A stretch of DNA of 64,000 nt from Lumbricus terrestris (lineage: Eukaryota; Annelida; Clitellata; Crassiclitellata; Lumbricidae), in assembly GCA_949752735.1 (NCBI GenBank), contig OX457043.1:45816253-45880252 (forward strand), given 5' to 3'. This document shows positions 33,503 through 42,706 of the stretch, in pieces. The position numbers were made by a program, and so were the translations under genes. Position 1 is the stretch's first letter; every line of letters starts with the position of its first letter. The notes below the pieces were generated by a model, which saw only the letters and a program-made list of their open reading frames with translations, did no database searches and had not been told where the DNA came from.

Positions 33503-34320
33503 AAAAATCTGACTCACGGCTCACGCAAAGAACACTCGTTCACATACATACTTATTTCACCGAAATCTCAACTTATTAAAATATCTGGTAGAAAGGCGTG
33601 CAATTATTGTAAACCCAATGATCCTAGTTTCACTATAATAATTTTATGGTCGATGAATGAACTCTTTCAATCTTATTGCCACCAAAACAATTTACTTACG
33701 GTGTTTTAAATGATCATGCACTTTTAAATGACTTCGGAAGTTGTTAACGATGCAACAGCTCATTGGTCAGTGTGCTGCCCAATCAACGGAGAGATGCTTG
33801 AACCTTTGCTACGGCAGACATTTTGTGTCTGGGCGTCCTCTTTCCTGCCCCTAGCCAGTCAGCGCAGAAATGTGCACACTGGCAGCACTCTGTTCTCGTT
33901 GAGAGGACCGGACTACGAGGGAAGGGACTTGCGAGTGGCGACAGCCCTTATGCGCCGAGGTTGGGAAACATGAAGACGCTATGTTGGTGCATATACAAGG
34001 CTGTTTCACTTACTATGGCTAAATGGACATTTCTTATCTGTAGAGACTGCTTGCTACTATTTAGAGATTAATTTTAGAATTAAATTCTAATTTAATGATA
34101 ACTCATTGTCTCTCGCAGTTCACGTTACTTCTTTTATGTCACTGTACGTTTGCAATGGAATTCTTTAAATTTACTGCTTCAATTCTTTAGGCTGGGGTTA
34201 AAAATTTAGATTCAAGCTTTCGGCTCCACCTACACCTCGTGGCTAACACGGCTACAATAAGTGCACTAACCACACACTGCGCCGTCATAGATTCTTACTA
34301 AGGCGCTATATAAATATGCA
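33503..34320. other. Unassigned stretch
   Basis: ORFs of 81-82 aa at 33728-34071 have no recognisable motif. No splice or repeat signature seen. Confidence 0.4.
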
Positions 34321-34322
34321 TG

Positions 34323-34537
34323 AGGACTGTAATTAGCGCCCCTTCAAGATTACTATTCAGAAGCGCTCCCGACTACAGTGCAGACACTGCATCGGAGTTT
34401 CACGCCGAAGCGCTGAGCAATTGCGAGTGAAGGACTTGCACAATGCCCAAGGTCCCTACGCGGCGACTTGAGGCGGATTCAAACCTTCAACCCTCTGGCT
34501 GCAAGGCAACGAAGATACCCACTACACCACCGCGCCT
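34323..34537 (-). mobile_element. SINE family A
   Basis: Minus-strand copy with GGTGGTGTAGTGGG head, AAGGTTTGAATCCGCC B box and conserved tail, including an extra GCAAGTCC-region duplication near 34435. Confidence 0.8.
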
Positions 34538-34794
34538 ATTATTATTTTGCCAAAAACTTACATAAGTATTGTCGGTGGAAGATTAGACGGTTAGAGTGAG
34601 GACTGGCCAATCGCATTCGTATATATGTCGAGGTTAAGAAGATAAAGTCGCTGTCACTTTTCATCCTCCATAAATACATGCATTGTATACTTTGTATAGT
34701 TGCCTCAATGGATCGCATCGGAAACTTCAAACGGAAATATGAGAGAGATAAGGAAGATGGAAGAAGTAGGGCAGGGAGAGGAAGAACACAGAAG

Positions 34795-34955
34795 AAAGCA
34801 TGCAGGGAAGGAGGGATGTAGGAGGAAGGAAGGTAGGAAGGAAGGAAGGTAGGAGGGAAGGAGGGAAGGAAGGAGGAAGCATGCAGGGAAGGAGGGATGT
34901 AGGAGGAAGGAAGAAAGGTAGGAAGGAAGGAAGGAGGAAGCAAGCAGGGAAGGAG
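34795..34955. repeat. (GGAA)n-type purine repeat
   Basis: AGGGAAGGAGGGATGTAGGAGGAAG blocks repeat three times in a GGAA background. Another short GGAA tract is at 35235-35285. Confidence 0.88.
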
Positions 34956-34962
34956 GGATGTA

Positions 34963-35215
34963 CAGCTTGCGATATCACCACTAGTCTTGGCCGTGAGTAC
35001 CACTGAGTAGTTCGTTCTTGAGAAGGAGATACAAAAATGAAACATTGCAATGTAATACAATTCAATACATGAGAAATACAATACAATGGAAATACAGTGC
35101 AATACAATAGACCTGCAATACAATACAATGCAATGCAATATACTACAATACAATACCGTAAAGTACAATGCAATACAATATGATACAATGTAGGATTAAT
35201 AGAAATACAATGCAA
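34963..35215 (+). mobile_element. Retroposon 3' end with AATAC-rich tail, copy 1
   Basis: CAGCTTGCGAT, CTTGGCCGTGAGTAC, CTGAGTAGTTCGTTCTTGAG, then GATACAAAA and a long AATACAATG-type tract. The same ordered sequence is at 41148. This suggests a LINE or SINE family with a pentanucleotide-rich tail. Confidence 0.6.
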
Positions 35216-35689
35216 TGAAATTATTATCAAAGACGTTTCAGGAAGGAAGGTAGGAAGGAAGGAAAGAAGGAAGGAAGGAAAGTAGTGAGCCAAGGAAGAA
35301 GAGCGATAAAGGGGAAGATATTAAAATACCATGAAAGAGAAAGAGGTTAGGGAGAAAGACAGAGATGTCAGGCATATACTGATATACACCCACAGACGGC
35401 AAGACAGACAGGCAGAAAAAGAGGCACATACAGAAAAAAAGAGGCACCAATGTGATCTATGTTCACAAGAAGCCTCGCTCAGTTTATTTGCAATTTTTAG
35501 GCTAAATATAAACAATTGCTGAGACCTCGAGAGAATTAAACACGCCAATTATTGCCAACATAAAAATGTTGAATTACGACACATCTCGCTACAATTAGTA
35601 AAAAACTAGACTCGGGACTGTCTGAATTCTATTTTGATAGTTCCGCTTGGAATTCTGTGAGTGGGTGTAGCAGAAAACGAACAAATTGG

Positions 35690-36062
35690 ACCAGACAGAT
35701 AAGCAGACAGATAAGCAGACAGATAAGCAGACAGACAGACAGACAGGCAGGCAGACGGACAGACAGACAGACAGAAATGTAGACAGGCAGGTAGACAGAC
35801 AGGCAGACAGACAGACAGACAGGTAGGCAGACGGACAGACAGACAGACAGAAATGTAGACAGGCAGGTAGACAGACAGGCAGACGGACAGACATACAGAC
35901 AGACAGAAATGTAGACAGGCAGGTAGAGAGACAGGCAAACAGACAGACAGACAGACAGACAGGCAGGCAGACGGACAGACAGAAATGCAGCCAGGCAGGT
36001 AGAGAGACAGGCAAACAGACAGACAGACAAACAGCCAGACAGACAAACAGACAGACAGACTC
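35690..36062. repeat. ACAG repeat with higher-order units
   Basis: ACAGACAG stretches alternate with AGAAATGTAGACAGGCAGGT blocks about every 66-70 bp, giving a higher-order pattern. Cys/Leu/Ser-rich ORFs up to 169 aa are artefacts. Confidence 0.92.
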
Positions 36063-36289
36063 TTTCCGGATCCATTAGAGCAACTGGTAGTCAAAAGGTC
36101 ACAGCAGCTGTTCACCTCCGTTTGACCCCTGGACGAGGTAACTTAGTAAACCAGACAGTGCCTACTTCTCCCGCCACAGACATTTGTAAGCTTTCAATAC
36201 AAAAGGCCAAATTTCTCTATGGCGTTTTTGTAGCATTTGCTGCTCAAATATCGCTCGTCATCTCAAATTATGGCATCCAATTCAACCTA

Positions 36290-36900
36290 TCTCTCTCATC
36301 TTCCTCCATCCTCTCTACCTCCTCCTCCTCCCCGCCTTCTCCTCTTCCTCCTCCTCCTTATCCTGCTCCTCCTCCTATCCAGGCTCAGCTTCCTCCACCT
36401 CCCCGCTTTCCAATTCTTCCCCATCTCCCCTATATAGTCCCAGTCCTAGTCCTCCTTTAATACTCATCTTCCTACTCCTTCTCTTCATGTCTCTTCCTCC
36501 ACTTCTTTTCCATCCTTCCCTTCATCCAGCGCTCGTTCTTCCATCCTTCTGATCGTATTCCTCCTCCCTTCTTTCCGCCCACTTCCTTCTCCCGCTACTC
36601 TTCATCTTCTCCTCCTCTTCTTTTCCAGACTTTCATTCCATCCATCTACTTCCACTTCCTCCTCCCCATCTCCTTCACCTTCTCTTTCTCCATCACGTTC
36701 TCCTTCTCCTTCTTCTCCTCCGTCTCCACCTGCTCCTCCTCCTGCTCCTCCAGCTAATTCTTTCCTCCTCTTCTCCTCCTCCTCTCTTCCTCTCCTCCTC
36801 CTCCTTCTCCTCCTTCTCCTCCTCCTGCATCTCCTCCTCCACCTCCTCCTCCTCCTCCTCCTCCATCTTCTCCTGCTACTCCTCCGTCTAGGGCTCTAGG
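36290..36900. repeat. CTCCTC-rich polypyrimidine tract
   Basis: About 600 bp dominated by C and T on the plus strand. Pro/Ser/Leu-rich and Gly/Glu-rich ORFs result from composition. Confidence 0.88.
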
Positions 36901-37307
36901 CCCATTTGTTGCTTCACCTGTTCTTTCCTCCAGCAACCTCTTCCTTGTAATAAAAACTCCATTCTTGTTCTTCACCAAAGCAAATCATAAATATCTGTCA
37001 GTATCTCTGACCACATCAAGCGTGTGATATATTATCTCAAAAGCAACAAAGCCACACTAAACAACACCAGACGAATAGGCTACGACCAGTTAGATGCCAC
37101 GAAGCTGTGCACGACGCTATCACCGCATCAATACGATTCGACACCAGTACAACATCACCAGATAAAATATCACCACATCCACTATTACTACCATCGCAAG
37201 TTCATCCACGGCTCCAAAAACAGCATCGTTAAAACACAGCCGCTATGATAGACACGACAAACAACAACACCGGTGGTATACCGATTTTAATGTGGACATT
37301 AAAATAC

Positions 37308-37590
37308 CACATTTAACCATCACCACCACCGCCACCACCACCACCACCACCACCACCACCACCGCCGCCGCCGCCGCCGCCACCACCACCACCACTGTCG
37401 TTACACGGTAACCCACACCTACCAGTACTTCCACACCACGACACCACCACCACCATGACACCACCAACATCACCACCACCACCACTGTCGTCACATCTAC
37501 CAGTACTTCCACACCATGACACCGCCACCACGACACCACCAACATCAACACCACAACACCAACACCACCAGCACCACCACCAGTTTATCG
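37308..37590. repeat. (CAC)n and 50-bp CAC-rich duplicated blocks
   Basis: Pure CAC/CGC runs followed by repeats of TACCAGTACTTCCACACCA separated by CACCAC. Val-rich ORFs are artefacts. 37640-38220 holds nothing I can name. Confidence 0.88.
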
Positions 37591-38227
37591 ACACTGTTGA
37601 GGAAGACAGACTGTGTCCATTACTCGTCGGCTCTTTTGCCAAATCATTCGACGTCCACGATTCGGGTTTACTAATAACAGCGCAACCTAAAAACGGGTGT
37701 GTTGTTTACGGGGCATTACCTTACGACCTTATTAACATGTCGACCTCTCATCAACTTCCTGTCAAACCGGCGACCTACCGACCTCCAGGGGGCGCACCTG
37801 TGGCCACGAAACTCCTGTCGTCATATCTCATCTTGGTCCGTGAGCCACTGGGCCGCCCGTCATTCTGAAATGATCGGCTTGCCATATTGCCTGCATCGAG
37901 TGCAGTATGTGTATAACTGTATATAACTGACAGACACCTGGCGATGTTGAGAACAGCTCCCTGCAGCACAGGATATATAGAAAGCTTTTTTGGCCCGCAA
38001 CAAATATAATTTGACCCAGTGACCTGTGGATCAGATGATTATATGGTCGGTCATCCAGTGGCGTCTGCCATCAATTCGAAACTCAGCCGCTGTCCACTCG
38101 TGCCAGACCAAAGCCTGGCGAAAGATGGAGGGTGACCTGAACGCCCTTGGACGTTCTTAAACACTGGAGAACTTCTACCATGAACTTGTGTCCAATGCCC
38201 ATGAGTAAGCTTGGAGATAGCAGGAAT

Positions 38228-38487
38228 CAGTGGCGTAGCCATTAATTTATGATGGGGAAGGGGGTTTATGACCTGGCCGGATACCATTTCTGACACCAAC
38301 CCAACAACATTACAGTAAATAAAAAGGGAATAAAGTAACAAAGGGAATAAAGTCAGAAAAACAATTGTTACTACAAGCAATTCTTTTGTTTTCTTATTTA
38401 AGTGGATAAATAACCTTTAAAAACTTTTTCTAGGCCAATTGGGGGTTGGTTTAACCCCCCCGAACCACCCCGTTGTGTACGCCACTG
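38228..38487. mobile_element. hAT-type MITE, CAGTGGCGTAG ends, copy 1
   Basis: Ends CAGTGGCGTAGCC and GTACGCCACTG, target duplication GCAGGAAT/GTAGGAAT (7 of 8). The interior (GGCCTGGCCGGAT, TTACAGTAAATAAAAAGG) matches 58206-58455. The 96- and 109-aa ORFs overlapping it are shadows. Confidence 0.8.
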
Positions 38488-38499
38488 GTAGGAATTAAT

Positions 38500-39730
38500 A
38501 ATATTGCGCCGCATCAATCTCTCTACCTCAGAGGAGTTCGCGTCACATGCGAGAGGGAAGAGAACGATTTGTAGCAATGCAGTTGTTGGTGGGATGAACG
38601 ATGAGGCGAGGGAGAGGACTACTTTGTCACTCTCAATTACCATGGCTAAGAGAGAAATGAATTCCACGTTCATTTGACACTTATGCATTAATTATTCTCG
38701 ATTATATTATAAGTTGTATTTAGATTATTATCGTTGGATCAAAGGAAGTCTCTAACAATGATCTCTCACCCTATAATTGTATCTATCTATAGCCCAAAAA
38801 AATCATCGAGCATTAATTTTTGTATAAAAATCTCTATGCATAGGCTATAAGCGGGTAGGCTAACTCCAAATTTCTAACCATAAATCTTTAATCTTGAATA
38901 TCTAGTAGAAAATATATATCCTCCCTAATAAAAATCTTTCACCATAAATCTCTAACCACGATCTTTAATCTAATCTAGATCTATGACATCAACCTTGATA
39001 TCGCAAATCTCTTATCATAAGCATCTATCCATAAACAGCAAACCCTGAATCGCCTATAACCACAGCCAATAACCTTAAATCTCTAAAACCAAATAACAAT
39101 ATGGTCAAACCCTAATTTTAAACCCTTATCCCTTGATCTTAGGTCTGCAATCCTCATCCATGACTCACGTAGCCCAAAATCCCTGATTATAGAGATCTGA
39201 TCGAAGATTCTCAGGCCAGCCGTTTATACTCAGAACCTCTCTCGAATCGGTACGTTCGAAACCGACCCTAAACCCAACCAGTACGAGCACCTAACTCCTC
39301 GCCCCATCACTTTCCCCCATCAGCCCACCAGTTCTCCACCCCACCCAACTCTCCACCTTCCAACCTCTAACATGGAAGAGATTATTAATCACGCTGAGAA
39401 AATACGTTACCTCGACCGTTTCCCCCTCCGCCACCTCTACTCCTCCCTGTCTGACCTTCCAACTATACCGCTGCTATCGCCCACCACCTCTTCCACCACC
39501 GCCAACGCCCTTCCCTCTCCTCCCTTTCCACCACGTCTTCCGCGGCTGGGATGAGCCTGGGAGCGTGGAGCAGAGAGAGCGAGGCCTGGAAATCGAGGAA
39601 ACATGACTTGAGCACCTGCCGTCTGTATTGAAGACTGGGGTGTGGGGCCAGATCGAGTAACGGCGAAAACAGTTCCGCGATTGGTAAACACGTGACCAAG
39701 ACGAGGGAAATTCACGTTCATTCGTTCCGT
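38500..39730. other. Unassigned stretch
   Basis: Contains a run of degenerate AATCTCTAACCATAAATC motifs (about 38770-39200) and C-rich sequence (39260-39540). No gene recognised. Confidence 0.45.
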
Positions 39731-39734
39731 GGAC

Positions 39735-39838
39735 TTAAATAGCGACCCTTCAAGAGAACTGCTCTGGAGCGCTCCCAGGCCAGCAACGGCAGAAAACAGA
39801 CTTGAGAGATTCATTAAATAAGGTTTGATTGGCCAGCT
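39735..39838 (-). mobile_element. LINE C-terminus and 3' tail fragment
   Basis: The minus strand reads a short ORF end (VAGLGALQSSSLEG) overlapping the tail GGGAGCGCTCCAGAGCAG... CTTGAAGGGTCGCTATTTAA, as in the LINE at 46802-47155. Confidence 0.55.
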
Positions 39839-40359
39839 GTAACAAAAGTAATCTATTTGAGAAGGTTATTCAAGATGGACGGCCCCGCAACCGAGAAAGC
39901 TTAGCGTTGCCTGTTAGCTAAGCGAGTCCATGGAACAAGGAGTTGAGTCAGTTGACCCCCTTTACAGCAAAGTAATGAGCGCGATCCTTGTATGTAAAAA
40001 CAGAACTGTTAATTAAGTCGATTCATCTTATAATTTTAGAAACACAAATGAAACTGAAAAAACTCTGGAATCTAGAAATTAAAAACGACCAAAGGCTTCA
40101 GAACTGTGTTGATTCCAAATCCGCGAAATTGACTCCAGCCGGAAACATCTTCGTCCTGGAACCGAACTGTCACCACACCTGAGAGGTACGGCGATAGGCA
40201 CGTGGTGGAGAAATTGCTAGTTGAGTCTGCATGCGAAGGAAGGAGGGAGGGAGCAAGAGAGGGATTGGAGGGATGGAGAATGGAGATACAGCAGGAGGAA
40301 TTGGAAGGCTTTTATATAAACACGGTCCGGCTGCTTATACATCGGGCGCACGATGGGAA

Positions 40360-40790
40360 GTCGAGAAAATGGAGGGGGAATGGGATAAGGAGGAAGACAG
40401 GGAAATGGAGGAGGAATGGGATAAGGAGGAAGAAAGGGAAATGAAGGAGGAATGGGATAAGGAGGAAGACGAGAAAATGGAGGAGGAATGGGATAAGGAG
40501 GAAGACAGTGAAATGGAGGAGGAATGGGATAAGGAGGAAGACGAGAAAATGGAGGAGGAATGGGATAAGGAGGAAGAAAGGGAAATGGAGGAGGAATGGG
40601 ATAAGGAGGAAGACGAGAAAATGGAGGAGGAATGGGATAAGGAGGAAGACAGGGAAATGGAGGAGGAATGGGATAAGGAGGAAGACGAGAAAATGGAGGA
40701 GGAATGGGATAAGGAGGAAGAAAGGGAAATGGAGGAGGAATGGGATAAGGAGGAATACAGGGAAATGGGCGAGGAATGGGATAAGGAGGG
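40360..40790 (+). repeat. 36-bp minisatellite, open as an acidic ORF
   Basis: About 12 tandem units of 36 bp (GAGGAATGGGATAAGGAGGA...). Two variants alternate (GACAGGGAAATGGAG and GACGAGAAAATGGAG), giving a 72-bp period. Because 36 is a multiple of three, a 223-aa frame (40231-40902) remains open with EEEWDKEEDR/EDEKM repeats. No start context, splice signal or flanking domain supports expression, so it is treated as a repeat. Confidence 0.85.
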
Positions 40791-41147
40791 GAGGTGGTTT
40801 GCAGGGGAGCGAGGGAGAGTAGCGATAGGAGGAAGGGAGGTTGAAGCAGCAGTAGTAGGAAGGCTTTCTAAAATCGGTCGCTGGAGGGAGAGATATTACT
40901 GAGCCGGGTTGCGTACTGCATGTAGCGGGAGCGATTCAGTTAAACTTCTAGCCAACGGTGAATGAGTCAGTATGGCCTGAGTCTGTTGGAGTACAAAGCA
41001 CTTTGGAGAATGATACGAATGATCAATGTTAAATGAATCGGATTTTCTAGGCAGCAGCGGAAAACTTTCCTCTGGATGAATGGTGAGTTTTAGTTCGGTG
41101 CGAACGCCGTATAGTCTAGACTAGTGCAGTATTCATTTCTTCCACAG

Positions 41148-41425
41148 CTTGCGATTATAAACACTTGGCCGTGAGTACTACTGAGTAGTTCGTTCTTGAG
41201 AAGGCGATACAAAAGTTGAAACAATGTAATACAATGCAATAATTCTATGCATTAGAAATACAATACAATGGAAATACAGTGCAATACAATAGGCCTACAA
41301 TACAATACAATACAATACAGTATAGTACAATACAATACAATACAATGCCGTAAAATACAATGTAATACAATATGATACAATGTAATAGAAATACAATGCA
41401 ATACAATTATTATTATTAAGGACGT
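41148..41425 (+). mobile_element. Retroposon 3' end with AATAC-rich tail, copy 2
   Basis: Same sequence order as 34963: CAGCTTGCGAT, CTTGGCCGTGAGTAC, CTGAGTAGTTCGTTCTTGAG, GATACAAAA, then an AATACAATG tract with shared irregularities (TGGAAATACAGTGCAATACA). Confidence 0.65.
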
Positions 41426-41480
41426 TTCATATAGCGCCGCTTCGACACAGATTACTCAGACGGTCCAGGCCCGGCTAAAT
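41425..41480 (-). mobile_element. LINE 3' tail fragment, followed by AATAC repeat
   Basis: Minus strand CCGTCTGAGTAATCTGTGTC...GCGGCGCTATATGAA, adjoining an AATAC-type pentanucleotide tract (41485-41655). Confidence 0.55.
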
Positions 41481-42099
41481 AAGAAAATACAACCCAATAC
41501 AATACAATGCAATACAATACAATACAGTACAGTACAGTGCAGTGCAATACAATACAGTGCAATAAAATACAATACAATACAATGCAAAACAATGCAATAC
41601 AATACTATACAATACAATACAATGCAATGCAAATACAATACAATACAATACAATAGAAGTGTTGAAAATTGTTCTATTCGAGCTTAGTCATGTGTGGTCA
41701 GATCGGGTGAGTTTCCTGAAAAGGTTCAATAACAATAGACCCAGATACACTGCTGTGGAATGAAAAGGCACAGCACTGTAGGAGTGATACATATGACTTC
41801 GGATGGCTTTGGGCGGAGAAAGAAGCCATTTGGGCGAAACTGCTTCAATGGTCTTATGGCCGGCCACTCGCCTGTAGATCGAGAGGAAGCTCTGAGGGGC
41901 AAATCGACAATGTCAGGTTCAAATTTCTTCTTCTTTGTGGGGTGGGGTAAAAATTGAGAAATCCCAAACTTATTGTTAGACTCTAGATTTCTGCTTAGTT
42001 TACTAAACAGTTTAGCAGGGAGGTTTAGAGAATCTCGAAGTCTTAATGAGAATTGAGACTTTGAGAGGCCTTGTTGGTCTAAAGTATAATACTTGCCTA

Positions 42100-42600
42100 C
42101 CATCCATCACTTAAATATTCTCTTCTTCATATTCTTCCACCTACTCCTCCTCTGCCTTCGCCTTCGCATCCTCCTCCTCTTCCTCGTGTCAGGAACCTCT
42201 GTTGCGCTCACGCCACCTCCCACTCCCTCTTCCTCTTCTTCCTCTTTTCTTCTTCTTCCTCCTCCTCCTCTTCATACTCCTTACACTATATCACCACCAC
42301 CTCACCCCACCGCCACCACCACCCCACCCCACCACCACCAACACCCCAACAACCACCACCACCATCACACCACCACCACTACCACCACCACCACACCACC
42401 ACCACAACCACCACCACCACAACCACCACCACCATCACCATCACCACCACTACCACCATCACCACCGTCACCACCACCACCGTCACGATTGCTTATTCCT
42501 GTGCATTTATTACTGAACTACCACACCACCACCACAACCATCACCACAACCACAACCACAACCACCACCACCTCGTGTGTTTATTCCTGTGCATTTATTA
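42100..42600. repeat. CTC-rich and CAC/CAT-rich tracts upstream of the protocadherin
   Basis: CTCCTC pyrimidine sequence followed by CACCAC/CACAAC runs. TTATTCCTGTGCATTTATTA occurs twice, about 90 bp apart, bracketing a CAC run (about 42491 and 42581). This fills the 5' flank of the protocadherin. The TATA box and promoter could not be identified. Confidence 0.85.
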
Positions 42601-42706
42601 CTGAACCATTTGCCACAGCACCTGCTTATCGTCTGCGATGGATGATCATGTGTCAATCATCTCATAACCTGAATCGGTTTGAAACCAGCAGCAACAAACA
42701 GACGCA

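Noticed and set aside
35595..36115. Three overlapping Cys/Leu/Ser-rich ORFs up to 169 aa
   Set aside because: Translation of the ACAG repeat in three frames.
39437..39814. 125-aa minus-strand ORF as a host gene
   Set aside because: Its first residues are the translated LINE tail, and the rest lacks coding character.
40231..40902. 223-aa acidic repeat protein as a gene
   Set aside because: Open frame is explained by a 36-bp minisatellite; flanks show no exon signals.
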